Source of the DNA: Talinum fruticosum
Taxonomy: Eukaryota; Streptophyta; Magnoliopsida; Caryophyllales; Talinaceae
Direction: 5' to 3'
NCBI GenBank assembly: GCA_021018815.1
Contig: JAITYX010000017.1
Coordinates: forward strand, 1,426,001 to 1,490,000
Length of the DNA stretch: 64,000 bases
The notes under the pieces are model-generated. The model saw only the letters and a list, made by a program, of their open reading frames with translations, searched no databases and was not told where the DNA came from. Below are positions 22,953 through 35,223 of the stretch, piece by piece. The position numbers and the translations under genes are program-made. Each line of letters starts with the position of its first letter. Position 1 is the first letter of the stretch.

Positions 22953-24788
22953 CTACAATCTTAGTAGCATCGTCATCATCATAGTGCTCATAACCCTGCC
23001 TTGAAGAACCTCCTTGCGCTCCATGAGTATCTTTTTGAGGAAGCGATCAATTTTCCCGTTGTCCGCCAACTCCCCAAGCACCTTCTTTAACGCGCGACAC
23101 TCAGTAGTGTTATGTCCGGTTTGTTCATGAAATTCACAATATTTGTTGGAAGCTCGCGCTTTCGCAGGAGTGGACATAGGAGGTGGTTTCTTGAGCATGG
23201 GATGCCCTTTGATCTCCATCAGAATACTCGGGGGTCGGTGTTGAAGCGGTGGTCTTCTTCATTTCGAGGATTAAATTTTCCATCTCATCCTTTCTTTCGA
23301 CCTCATCTCCTTCCTCCGCGCAGATCTCTGTGGCCTCGAATAAAGTCGGCCGCCTTTCGGAGTGTTTCCGCCAAGGTGGACACCTTTTGTTCAGCGAGGG
23401 AAAATTTGAATCTTCCGCTTCGAGTCCGTTAAGGAAGGCGAGTGTAGGCAACTCCGTCTTGCAGGTCGGAGATAAGGACGACCTCTCCATGAAACCTTCG
23501 GACATAGTCCTTAAGGGTCTCGTTTCTCCCTTGCTTAATCTTGGAGAGGTGGATGCTAGTCTTCTTCCGCTTGCAACTCGCGATGAATTGTGCGACGAAC
23601 TTCTCGCATAACTCTTCAAAGGAAGATATGCTCCCTTGGGGAAGATTGTTGAACCATTTCTGCGCGACTCCCTTTAGTGTAGCAGGGAAGAATCGGCATT
23701 AGGTTGCATCGTCCCCGTCCCGAACGTACATGTGGGACTTGTAGTACGCCAAGTGATCTTCAGGATCGGTTGTGCCATTGTATGGATCAATGTTCGGAAC
23801 CTTTATCTTCTTTATTCGGGAGCATTCATAATTTTCTTCGAAAATGGAGTGCTGAAAACATTCTGGCTGGCCTTGAATCGGAGCCGGAGATGGGGACGAC
23901 GCGGGGTTGGTGGCGTGGAACTTCTACCGGGGAAGGACTCTTCCTCCTCTCGGATCGAGGAGGAGTGTGCCTAGTCCTCTCCGACTTCTCGGGACCTTTC
24001 GGATTTGATTGCTCATGACGCCTTTCTCTTGATCGCTCCCGCTCTCGGGCGGCAGACCGCTTTGGTCGCGCCTGGGGCATTGCGAGCTCGATGAGAATGG
24101 CGGCTACGTGTAGCCGATTGTGCAGGACCGGCGGACCTTATACTCCCCGGGGCCTTCACTCCGTGTTTGGGGCAAGGGCGTCACCATGATTGTCGAACCA
24201 GGCGAACGCCCGCTGTGGGTAGCATAAGGGGTCGAGGCCGTGTGCGAAGTTGCAGCATTCTCGTTGGCTTTATGGAGAGCTTTCTTTGCATCAATAATCC
24301 CTCGGGCATCGCCTTCTTCGTGATGCCTTGTCGGGAGGGCACTTGGCCGCTTAGGAGCAAACGTAGTTGGTGCCTCGGTTGGTTGTTCCGGGGCTGCATG
24401 GGAAGGCATCCCGCCCGAGAAGTAGCCAACGGCCGACCTCCCGTGGTGTTGTGCCGTATCCATGAGTCGGGCGTAGTGGAAGGGCATGATTAGCATGCGT
24501 TGTTCCATGGTGACTCGCACTTGTTCTTGCACTTGTCTGTGCGACAGTCGTTTTAAGGGTCTCTATTAGGTTCCGGAGAGCCCCTAGGGTGACGTACCCC
24601 TCCGGCTGGATGTGGCGGTTGCTGGTAGACCGCCGAGACGATTCTGCATTCTCGGCTTGAGGAGCGTCGCGGGATTGGCCCCCGTAGGCATTGAACGATG
24701 AGGGTGAGGGACCGGTGGGTTCGTGTCGCGAGTCATCTTGGATCGAGATCAAGTGCCACCGGCGACCATATGCTACCTTCCTCCCCAC
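22953..24788 (-). pseudogene. Gag of the outer retrotransposon, frameshifted
   Basis: Minus-strand pieces in order: an N-terminal segment from about 24788 (QPEGYVTLGALRNLIETLK), an Arg/Ser-rich stretch (about 24080-23830), the gag core at about 23780-23330 (HLAYYKSHMYVRDGDDAT, VAQKWFNNLPQGSISSFEEL, KQGRNETLKDYVRRFHGEV), and a CEFHEQTGHNTTEC zinc-knuckle-like motif near 23120. These parts coat the RNA in virus-like particles. Stops and frame changes separate them, for example in the core near 23700 and 23440. Confidence 0.75.
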
Positions 24789-24801
24789 GACGGCGCCAAA
24801 C
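24780..24801 (-). other. Primer-binding site of the outer retrotransposon
   Basis: Beside the 5' LTR the minus strand reads TTTGGCGCCGTCGTGGGGA, the TGGCGCCGTC class of site. The matching tRNA was not checked. Confidence 0.65.
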
Positions 24802-25430
24802 TGTTTCCGGAGAAAATTGAGTTGATGATGTGGATTGATGATTCGGAGAGAGGAAGGATTTATCGCTCCGGTTCCGAGGACGTGGCACGATCGATCCGAG
24901 TCCGAGTGGCGACCGCTTGAACCCGCAAAAAGGCGAAGTCTCGGGTGGTAGATCCCGGGAACTCCCTCCGACGCTCAAGTTAGTAATGAACTAAGTTGAA
25001 TGGATCGAGGAGATCTTTCTCGATGTGCGTGGGGGATTCCTTGGGAGACGAGAAGATTTAAAAAGATGAAAGTTCTCGGGATGAGTGCTCGATGAATGTT
25101 GATGAACGTTATGAAGGTGGATGAGTGTTGAGAGCTTAGGAGCTTGAGAGCTTGTGAGCTTAAGTGATTATCCTACAAATGGAATGTCTTGTCCAATGAC
25201 CATAACATGCCTTGGGGTTGAGGAAAGATGAGTATTTATAGGAGATTTTAAAGGGGTAAAATGATACTTTACCATGGTTTAGGAAACCTTAGCCCTAGTG
25301 GACTTTGGGGCTTTTACTTGGCCCGTTAAGGGTTATTTTGGGCCGATTCCTCCCTTATCCAACTCGATTAGGCCCAGTCGGCCGGTGACGTGTTGGGTGA
25401 GTTGGAACCGTACGGAAAATACCCGAATCA
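24802..25430 (-). repeat. Right LTR (5' LTR) of the outer retrotransposon
   Basis: Matches 7580-8194 with more differences than the nested element's LTRs show between themselves, so the outer element is the older insertion. CTATA follows at 25431-25435. Confidence 0.88.
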
Positions 25431-25435
25431 CTATA

Positions 25436-26460
25436 TCTTAACAATTGTGTTCGTCACAAGTTCCTCTATTTTCGTATTGTTTATATGTACTAACTTTTCT
25501 ATTTTGACTGATGTGTACACAGATGGTTTGGGATTATTTCCCCCAATTTGTTTGTAAGTGTATACAGGTAGATGATTCTTGAACTTGTTGCATTTTTCCA
25601 ATTTCATGAATTTGTGCCATAAGTAAAATCCTGAACTCATACTATAATATCCATATGTCTACACATAAAAACTTAACACTCGTCAATCTTCCTAAAATAA
25701 TAAGGATAAGTATCCTCAAATGACGTGAAAAACAATATAGGGTTAGTTCTGCTTGAATAAACTGAAATAATTAATATTTATAATTTATTTAAATGAGCCT
25801 ATGTTACGGAGCAAGTACTAATTTCCATACAATACAAGTACAATGGGAATTGTGCCACATTGTTTCAGCCACGTAGACATATGGAGGGAAGAAAGGGACT
25901 CCATGAATCATAACCATAGTGTCTTCCCTTGTTTTGGTATTTTTTTTATTTTTTTGGCGGTGCAACTTCTTAATTACAAATAATGGACTTTAGTTTATTC
26001 AGAATTTTGATGTACTTCCTGATCTTTAATAGATCAAAAATTTGCGTCTTTTTCTTCTTGCTTTCAATATTTTTGTAATTTCTTTTTACCATTTCTTATC
26101 ATTATTCAAAGTATTGAATCAAATAAACAAGAAAATGAACAATAATCCTAATTCACGCTTTCTGTAGCTCAGAAAGGGTAAAAAGAATCGTTTTCCTGTG
26201 CCCTTTTTGTGGAGACTGGTGTTTTTTTCCTGGCTATCTGGTTGATCACCTAATTTCTCCAACTAGCATACATAGATCACTTTCCTCCAACATGAATCGA
26301 AAAGGCACAAATGCTATTTGAACACGACCGAGTTGCTCTCAAAGTGAGGAAAGAAGACATTTTGATTATGGTATTTGGGGTGAAATACCTTTCAAAGGGG
26401 CGAAAAACGAGTTATTTTTGTGAACAATAAGGTAGTTTCAGCAGACTATTGTACACAACA
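25436..26460. other. AT-rich intergenic DNA
   Basis: Holds the 3' flank of the invertase gene on its right side. No gene or repeat is supported. Confidence 0.5.
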
Positions 26461-26598
26461 TTACCTAAGAACGGCAAGAAACTGCCAAAGAATGAAGATT
26501 GCCAGAATTACAATTAACGAATCTTACCACCTCTAACTCTTGTATTTTCTTTTCCTTTTTGTTCTTCAAGATGCTACTTCCTAAAAACTCCTCTTGCA

Positions 26599-29500
26599 TC
26601 AGCATGTCCAAGATGATGATCTCTTGAGCAATGGCTTCATTAACTTGTCCTCCTCCAAGGAAATCATACCCAAGTGTGAGGGATCCTCTAGCATCATTTT
26701 TGCCACCAGATACCCTGCTATGGACCACGTCTGAAACTTTCTTGCTTGTTTGCCGATGTATCTACCAAGTGTACCATCATAGTACTCAGGCCAGCCATCT
26801 TTGAGCAGACGGGTCTCTGCAAGATCAATGGCTCGTCTTGCAATCTGTGGCCGACCAGTCTTGATGCAGGCTGCTGTCAACAACCATAAAAGAACTGCAA
26901 GCAGCATAGGAAGGGGGCCAAATCACATAATAGACACGGAAAAATGAAACTTCGAAGTAAACAATCTGTCCTACAGGGCACATAAAGCAGTCCAATCAAA
27001 CGAACTAATTAACGAATGGTAATTAAAGCAATGCACCAGGGCAGCTGGACAGTTTATAAACATCTAACAGAAGGGATTCCCCTAATTTTGGTTATTAATA
27101 CAAGAAACCATTAAACCCATAAAGAGTTTGTATGCAGAGCCACCTGAGAGCGGTAACGTAGTGCTGGGCAATTAGTGGAAGTACAATCAGAAGCATCACA
27201 AATATAGTATTGCTTTAATTGACAATCAAATGTAATTACATCGCATCTAATATGATGAAACAAGTAGGCAAACTCTTTCAACGTTGTTAATTATTAAAGG
27301 GAGTTCCAAGAAGCACATCTAAGCTTTACGTTGAACCATGCCTTAAAAACACTCGGTGAATATATTATCGAATTCGCCACTTTCCTTGTCATATTCACGG
27401 GAGCCATGTTATGTGGAAGGTCCAATCAAAATTGTTTAAATGCCTAAAAGACAAGCTACACAAAACAAAACCATTTCTGATAACCCTTTCACCCCATGCC
27501 CACCTAGGGAGAGGTGTGTGTATCTCAACATTAAACCAACCAAAACAAATGATCCTCAACATTGATGGAAACAACATATATAATTGCTCAAGGTAAGACA
27601 AATAGAAGGGACAAAACCTGGCCAGGATCCTCCATTGTGGTAGCTCCATCTGGTATTCTTGGGATCGCATCCAGTAACAATCCGCCATTCATGACTCTCT
27701 ATAGCGGGATAACAGATTTTCAATGGCATTTCTCCCACTAACTCTTCCCAGCGTTCTTCAATAAGATCCATAATAGCAACAGATTGCTCTGGAGTTGCTA
27801 GGGAACAAAGGATTGCAACACAATTTCCCAAAGCAAACCATCGGAAGTCCATCCTTGCAGGGCTGACATTACCAATAAAGTAACCACCACGAGTAGGCAT
27901 AAAATCAAAAACCCATTCGGGGATTGAATCAGGAATGACATTAAACTTATTTACAGCTGTGTGGGAGTATTCCTCTGTCTTGTAGCGGTATATGTCATTT
28001 AATTGGCGAAAATCAAGCCAAAAGTAGCTTCTCATGTGAAAACTTAACGCATGCAAACGCTTTGCTATTCTTTCCATGAACTCCTTCCCCTCTGCATCAT
28101 GTTTAAGCATAGCCAGAGCACATCTCAACGCCATAAAGAAGAGCGCTTGAATTTCAATTGGATATCCATATATGCCCTGCAGGATGGTCATATCTAAGAA
28201 ATTGAATTCATATTTTGGGAACTCAATATGGCAGAATTTAAAAGGGTTGAATTATTTGCATTATGTAACGAAAGTATTAGTATTTCTTATCCATGTAGCA
28301 GTAAGTCTCAGAATTAACTCACATGCAGCAACATGCATCAATAATTATATCAAACACAAACAAATTCATGGACAGCCATATGAGAGGAGAGAACTATGGA
28401 GAAAAAACACCAAAAAAAACAATGGTCAATCAAAATATTACTGTATTTGATTTCTTGATGTTTTACAATCAAGGACTCAAGGTAATGCACAATATCATTG
28501 TTGCTTTGATAAGTAAAAGTTTAGAGGGCACGTCTTTTTAGCCTGGTGATAGCAGTAAGGCTGGTGATAGCAGTAACAGTAGGCATAGCAGAAGGTTGTA
28601 AATATTAACAACAATGCCAAAGCCCAAAAGAGAAACCAATGAATGGGTTCCAACTTCAGATAACAGAACTTAAGCAAAGAGCATGACACAGTATAGGATT
28701 AATTCCCAACTCCCGAAATACTATTTCTTAAAGCAAGTCTAAAAATTGAGCAATGAAGATGATTTGGTCAAACAGCAGTCTCACAAGAAACATATAGAAG
28801 AACCTAGAGATTTTTACCATTCTACGATCAATCATAGAGCAACCATCTGCACAAAGCAAGGTGGGAAATGTGTCGAAACCCTCTGACAAACACAAAGCCA
28901 AAATAAGCCTCATCCCCTTCTGACATTCCGGTGACTCTGCCAAGGACATGTCTCCTGTAGACTTGGTATATGCACGAAGAAGAATAATCCACCAGAAGCC
29001 TGAGTCGATCGGAGCAACTCTTCCAATGGCACTCTCACCAAAATCCGCAACAATAGTGTCAGTTTTCCGTTCAGGATCGTGAAGCACCTTGAAGCTGGCA
29101 GGCATTGCCCCTTCCCCCAGCTTAAACCGATCAATTCTCTTTTCCCAGGCCTGGAGGTGCAGTGTCTTTAACAGAAAGTTCTTAACTATATCTGGCTCAC
29201 CGTTCATAAGAAAGGCTAGTGCACTAGGCACAAAATCACGCACAAAAACCTGCAGAGTAAAATATATTCAGAAAATCTTCAGCACTGAGGCCTGATCAAT
29301 GCCATACTTCTGCAAACGGCAATGCAATGTAAATGAAAGAACAATATTACAAATTATGATGTTTTTTCTTCCACTGTTGCACCCTACCAAATATAGAATC
29401 GTGGTTCTCAATCGGCAAACTACAATGACAAATAAAACAATGTGCAACGAATCCATTGACATAGTTACCTGATCATAGTTTAAAACTTCCTCTGAAGCAT

Positions 29501-29846
29501 GGTCATAAGCTGCAATTGTACCCACGGGCTGATCTTTATAGAACACCAACGAACGTCTTAGAGCATCCCAAGCCTCAGCAATCATGGGATGGGGCTCAAA
29601 AGAGAGCCTGGCTGATGAACCAGGGGTACTGTAACCTGATCTCGCCACAGGAGAGTATACATGCTCAAAGTTTTCCACGCTTCCTCTATTCAAACCTATG
29701 GATAACTCACTCAATGACCTCTCATCGAACGACCTCTGCCTTTCAACATTCAGCCTTGGCTTGTCCAGAAGCTTGGAGAGGTCATAGTCATCCACATCAG
29801 GAATCGAGCAATGCGAGCTCACCTTTCTAAGCCCAAATCCATCCAT
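26599..29846 (-). CDS. CINV2: Cytosolic neutral/alkaline invertase, GH100 (4 exons)
   Basis: Exons on the minus strand are 29846-29469, 29249-28818, 28176-27618 and 26894-26599. All have GT-AG borders and matching phases, giving 554 residues against about 558 for Arabidopsis CINV2. The enzyme splits sucrose into glucose and fructose in the cytosol at near-neutral pH. There is no signal or transit peptide: the N-terminus is the cytosolic-clade type with [12 protein letters not shown] at about 37-48. GH100 signatures are intact: [14 protein letters not shown] (Asp about 208), [26 protein letters not shown], and [20 protein letters not shown] (Glu about 433), the expected catalytic Asp/Glu regions. 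The tail KRSSSWTC resembles the CINV1 C-terminal site that binds 14-3-3 proteins when phosphorylated, and the end matches CINV2. No disabling change was seen. Confidence 0.93.
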
Positions 29847-31010
29847 ATTTGTTCAAACAGTAGCTCAAACACACCTTTGATACTGTTGGAAATCTAGACA
29901 TTTATCAGTAACAAAGTAATTAATCAGTACATGAAACAGCAAATGCAATAGGACCCACAAAAGGGAGAGATATAAAATAAGCCCTCAAAGATGGAAATAT
30001 GAGATCCTAAAAGATATTCTGATATAAACACTCAGAAGAATAATTATCCATTATCATATGCATCTTATTATCCTCCAAAAAAAAAAAGGTTAATCGTAGA
30101 AAGATTATCCAAAAATTCAAGATATGGTAAGAACTTCAAAATCTGCAAAAATCCACTACCATTACACAATTCCAAACATAAAATTAATGACTAAACTAAG
30201 AAAGATTACTTCACTTTTCACTGCAATGTACAAAAATAAGCTAAAACACTTCGACAAAATCCCAATCTCCGGAAACTCGGATTCAATCGAAACAATCAAT
30301 AAAACTAGCTCATGAATGGCACGAAATCAAAAGTAAAAGCAGATCCATAACTCAAATTCCTAAAACGCACATTGAATCTAGTGCACAAGCCACTTATTTA
30401 CCGCAGTAAAACCGCAAAAAATGCGTAAAAATCAGAGAAAAAAATAGCGGTTCAATGAAGAAACATCAGATCTGAAAGAGAACAGGAGATCACATGACAA
30501 TAGAAGAAGAGAGAGAAAGGAAATGAGGAAAGAGAAAGAACCTCGCTGAGCTGAAACTGAAACGGAGCCGAGTTTCGAGTGAGATCAGGTACGAAGAGCG
30601 GCCGGCGAGGTCGCCGGAAAGTCGCCGTCGGCGACGATAATACTGTTGAAAGAGAAAGAAGAAAGGGAAAAAAGAGCATGTTTGGCAGAGCAGGCATTTT
30701 ATAGTGAGGAAGAAAGAGGGGGATAATGGAACGGAAAAGGAGGAGAGAGAAAGCAACCTGAAAACGAGGAAACGAAAATCCGGTTCGATTTGTTCGGGTG
30801 GGTTTTTGGACGGTGAAAGCTTTGCGGGGAGGAGAGAAACCGGAACTGGGAGTAGCCGGTTAAAAAATGATGACGCACAATGGAAATATCTGATTTGGGA
30901 ATATTCACACCGTTTATACAGTGGGCCCGTGTTCATATACCCGGGGCAGAAAAAGACCAAATAAAGGATTTTTGTTTTTACGCTGGGGCCCCCCATCTCC
31001 CCCTCCTCCT
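29847..31010 (-). promoter_or_regulatory. 5' leader, probable leader intron and promoter of the invertase gene
   Basis: A CT-rich leader is likely at about 30480-30690 on the minus strand (long TTTCTCTCTTC-type stretches). It ends in a possible donor (CAGCGAG|GTTCTTTC at about 30540), with the leader intron running to just before the ATG. A frame of 168 codons here is Phe/Leu/Ser-rich from CT composition and is not called as a gene. The transcription start was not located. Confidence 0.4.
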
Positions 31011-31376
31011 TCCTTTTAGAGGTATATGATCGGGCACTATAAGTTCTGAGTCTTCGATATAAACTTCGCTCCTCCTTATATTTAGGTTATTTAAATTTGG
31101 TAAAACCGAGTTATAAAAATTTGATTTAATTTGGTTTGATTTAATTTAGATTTTTACTTCAGATGGATTGACCCTAATTTATTTGATGTTTGGTGTAATA
31201 AGTTTATTTTGTAAATAAAAAAGAACTTTAGTAGAAAATGTCTAAATCACGTTCAATTCAATTCGGGTGTCTATTTTTGAGATAAGATATGTTGGATTAG
31301 TTGTGATAATATAATTCAAATTACTTATACCAAGTATATGGTCCATACAAATATATACAATCCATACAAAGGACAT

Positions 31377-32433
31377 GTTTGGTTAGATATAATCAAAGTG
31401 GTAATGTAATCAAATTGGTAATGGTGAGTACATTACCAGTGTTTGGTTACAACTTTGTAGTGCAATCAAAATTACATTGTAATCACATTAACCTCTATCT
31501 ATGCAATTACAATTACTTGAACATTTCCTAAACAATCATGATTACACTCATCCTTATGATCAAATTTTAACACACTTCCAATAATTCTCTCTCCCTCCCC
31601 TCTCAATTCCATATCCATTTTCTCTCTCTTCCTTGGCAAGCAAAAAATTGATAAGAAACTTTTTTTTCTTTTATTATCTTAATATATGATATAATCATTA
31701 AGTCATTAAGAGAAAATTTTAACTTTAATATTTTGGATTTAAAATTTAAGTATTCAATTAAAAAGATAAAAGAAGTTTAAATTAAAATTTTTAGATCAAT
31801 TTTTTTACTTGTTAACACTTATCTTTAATTCAATAAATATTTATCATAAATAAAATAATTTTAGTTTGTATTTTTTATTCATGAAAAAAATTCAAAACTT
31901 AAGAATAGATTAAAAAAATCAAATATAAATTTAGAGTTTAAAATTTTGTTATTTGGATAACATTTATCTTAACTACGAACATTTATTACCACTAGAATAA
32001 TCCAATTGATTTTTTGTCAGAAAAAAAAATTAAAATTAGGAAATATGATATAAAAGATTTAAAAAATCTCAAATATGATTTTGAATTTAAAATATTTTCA
32101 TGTGGATAACATTTATCTTTATTACTATATTTATTGTTATTAGAATAATATAGTTTATATTTGCAATAAAATTTGATTATTTGATAGAAAATATTTTTAA
32201 AAGCTCAAATCTAAATATGTAAGTCAAATTTTTATTTAGATAGCATTTATCTCCATTACAATAATTTAATTACTAACTTTTCTCATTGAAATAATCCATT
32301 ACCATTGTGATTACATCACACTTTTTATATAACCAAACATGGTAATGTAATTGTTGTCCTATTAAATTGCATATCTAATTACATTACATAGTTCATTACA
32401 TTACATAGTTCATTACATTACATCTAACCAAAC
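31377..32433. mobile_element. AT-rich non-autonomous inverted-repeat element
   Basis: GTTTGGTTAGATATAATC at the left end faces its near-complement at the right end (CATTACATCTAACCAAAC, 32416-32433). Subterminal GTAATGTAAT/ATTACATTAC motifs recur inward on both sides, including CATTACATTACATAGTT repeated at 32384-32420. The interior is AT-rich without a transposase. I could not find a clean target duplication, so the superfamily (hAT or other) is undecided. Confidence 0.55.
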
Positions 32434-32870
32434 TCCACAAAATAGTATTCTCTTTTTTTTTGGGGGGGAGTAATTCAAAGTGAAATACATTTCCTAGTCA
32501 AGCAAGGCTAAGAGTACAACTCGGCCCAACCTTCAATCAAAGCATTTCTTTCCTAATACTCAAAGCACAATGAGAAAAGAAAAGCCTGTGTGAGAATTAT
32601 TGCTACTAGATCTTGCCAACTTGTAAAAACCCGACCCAAACCTGATCCCTGAATCCAAAATTTTAAGACTATAAATTTCCAAGCAATTTGTATAAGTTAT
32701 GTAGAGGCTTAATCCATTTTTTGCCTCATTTGATTGTCCAAAGATACAAACCGCGTCGCATAGTTCGGGTTTCCCCAAGTACGATATCAATTGAGGGGAA
32801 CCTGGGGGAGGAGTAGCCGAGTAGGGCATAACAGGCCAAACCCTTAATCAGGTACATATTACGCTATGTT
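32434..32870. other. Intergenic DNA before the cystatin-like cluster
   Basis: Starts with a T8G7 run (about 32452-32467). A minus frame of 89 codons (32560-32829) has no recognisable motif. No gene is supported. Confidence 0.4.
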
Positions 32871-32877
32871 TTGCCAA

Positions 32878-34120
32878 CTAAGGGATCTTATGAAGTTAAA
32901 TTATGCGACAGGTAACGGAATCTACTACTTGACATTTTCTGCTGAAGATGAGAGGACTGGAGAAACTCAAGCGTACCAAGCTGCGAATGGAGCATTTTCA
33001 CCAACACTGGTTGGGTTTGTTTAAAGATCTTGTTGATGATAAGATTCTTGCCATTCTGTCAATCAAAGGTTAACAGTTTTCCAATCCTCGGTTTTACTAT
33101 CTGTGATTCTGTATGGACAAAGTCTGTATGCAAAGGATGTAGCTGGTTGCTTATCTTCTTAAATCTTATAAACATAGTGAGTTTCACATTAAAATTTGAA
33201 GATTGATTAAAATATATGTTTTATGACTTTGATTTTAATTATTATGCAGTGATTAATGATTGATTTAGAGGAGATGTTGGAAAAGGTTACTGTGAGATAA
33301 ATTACTAATCACCCGAAAAACAAAAACAGTCTCACTCAAGAATTTGTATTGATAAAAGATTAGCCGATTCCTGTTTCCTTATATATAAGTGGCCGACAAC
33401 TTCAAGAACGTAGATTGAGATGCATGATGCATTCCATGTTTTCTGAAGGGAAAGAGGCCTTGAAACAGTTAATATATATCACAGTAAATCGCCTTTGTTC
33501 AAGTTTCTTATTGTGCTATTTTGCAATTCTCAAACCTATAAATTTTCTCGGGTAACTGACATTTGTGAATACTCTTCCAGCCTGAATCTGAAATTCGCGT
33601 AGTAGGCGCCTATTTTTTTGCTTTGGGTGGGGTGGGAGCAAATATATAACTTCGTTAGTTTTCACACACGAAGGGGACTACACCATGCACTCATTGCTTA
33701 CACCGGCCATTCCCAAAGGACATGATGTTTAAGAATTTTCATATTGGTGGTTCCTTGTAGCTTGTTCTTTTATTGCCTTTCTGGGATTCCGTATGCATTG
33801 ATCGATTCAGCGAAATTGACTGGGTGAGTGTATTTTTGCTTCCAAGAGTTTGAGATCGATCAAATAAATGTTAGTCTGTTTGTTAGTAAAATTGTTGCTA
33901 ACACCCTTTGCTCTGCATTGCTTATTATTTGGTAATTTTAATTTGTGTACTTCTAACATTCCATGTTTAGTTCTTACCTTCGAATAAGCCTTGCATGTCG
34001 TAATAATATGAAGGGACAGAAGAGGACTTGACAGCTACTGAGGACGAGTTTTGGAGGATGATTGAAGAAAGACAAGCAAATAAAAGAAACAAAACCATGT
34101 TCAAAATAATTACAAGTTGA
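32878..34120 (+). pseudogene. Cystatin-like paralog A, exons 3 and 4 only
   Basis: 32878-33068 aligns with exon 3 of the intact paralog at 40837-41047 (LRDLMKLN, GIYYLTFSAEDE, LVDDKILAILSIK). It changes frame near 32990-33005 and then ends at a GTTAAC donor. 34020-34120 is an exon-4 match after a GACAG acceptor, reading EEDLTATEDEFWRMIEERQ and on to TGA. Exons 1 and 2 are absent upstream, so this is a truncated copy. About 1 kb of intron separates the two pieces. Confidence 0.65.
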
Positions 34121-35110
34121 TGTACATTGTTGCAGCACGTTGGTATAGTTTACTAATGTTCGACACTGTGTATAGACTATACAGTTTAGAGAGTGTGGAT
34201 CTTCTTTAACTAGTTTCTTGGATCGATGTTATTTGATTTACTAATATGTTCACGGACATTTTTTATGGATTGGAGTAAGGAGGGTGTGAATATCCTCTTT
34301 TAGTTTGTTCAATCTTGTTATACTCAAAATTATTTTCTTTTTTGTGAGGTGATGTTTGATAATTGTGTAGCGAAAGGTACTCGTTCCGCATTGCTTACCT
34401 GTTCGATGTTCATGCATTTTGATCAAAGTCTTTGGCTGAAGACTGTATACATTAAGATACATATATACTATAAAAAGGTAGGAAAATGGGTGAAGTTGAG
34501 TATATGAGGAATAGGTAGTAGCATTTCAAATTTAGATAATTGGTGCTTTTTGACACCTTTTAGGGTTTTATCCTAGCTACACAAAGGGATTTATTCCTAT
34601 CTTCTTTACTCTTTTGACACTGTGAGACGTAGCACGCCTCAAATCCACTGTGAATACACTGCCAAAACAACTTAAACCAATCACGTAAGAGCTCGAGTAT
34701 AACATAAAGGGTTTGAAACGGTTACTTATATCACTAAAGATAAACCTTCCTTTAAGGGAATCTACTATAAAAAACTCCGAATTCAAACGTGTTTGACTTG
34801 TAGTAGTCTTAAGGTGAATCATGCTTGTGTAAATATATAAAAGCTATCAACATTTGCGAAACAAGACATTTGCTGGAGCTTCGACCATGTGACTGAAATC
34901 CAATCGCAACTCTTTTGCTTCGATTTGGTTATACAAACCCAAGAACAACCCTAATTTTCTTTTTGTAAATTTGGCCAATTCACCTCAATTTTAATTGTAG
35001 GATTTTCTCACAAACCCTAACTTTTTAATTTTGGGGTGGAAGGCAAAGCGAAACAAAAATTTGGAGGGAAAGAAAGGAGGAAATTATTTAAGCTCTTAAT
35101 AAGTATTAAA
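33300..35110. repeat. Segmental duplication, copy 1 (partner 62457-64000)
   Basis: Runs such as GAAATTCGCGTAGTAGGCGC and the stretches around AGGGTTTTATCCTAGCTACA and CAAGAACAACCCTAATTT recur in the same order at 62.5-64.0 kb, with indels. It spans the end of paralog A and the upstream region of paralog B. Confidence 0.75.
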
Positions 35111-35223
35111 AAAAAAGTCTCCAGTATCGTTTTTAATTGGGAAACTCACACCAACCCCTTCGTAATTGGGGAAGAAACAGAGCTTACCGGCGAAAGCCTT
35201 AGGAATTCGCAATCTCTATAGCG

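Larger units (their letters stand above)
7580..25430 (-). mobile_element. Non-autonomous Ty3/gypsy (Tat-like) LTR retrotransposon, with nested insertion
   Basis: Similar LTRs at both ends (7580-8194 and 24802-25430) are flanked by the 5-base duplication CTATA (7575-7579 and 25431-25435). Gag and protease text lies on the minus strand near the right LTR, so the right LTR is the 5' one. Next to it the minus strand reads GTTTGGCGCCGTCGTGGGGA, a primer-binding site of the TGGCGCCGTC type used by Tat-lineage elements. A purine-rich tract (minus GTGAGGGGCTAAA) precedes the left LTR. Without the inserted element (8809-17515) and its repeated AAGA, the internal part is about 7.9 kb. I see no reverse transcriptase, RNase H or integrase, so movement would need enzymes from elsewhere. 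Order on the minus strand: gag, protease, unassigned DNA, GC-rich repeats, tandem repeats, an antisense ORF, 3' LTR. Confidence 0.85.

Noticed and set aside
30452..30996. 168-codon minus frame upstream of the invertase gene
   Set aside because: It matches the CT-rich leader and promoter and has Ser/Phe/Leu-rich low-complexity text without a family match.
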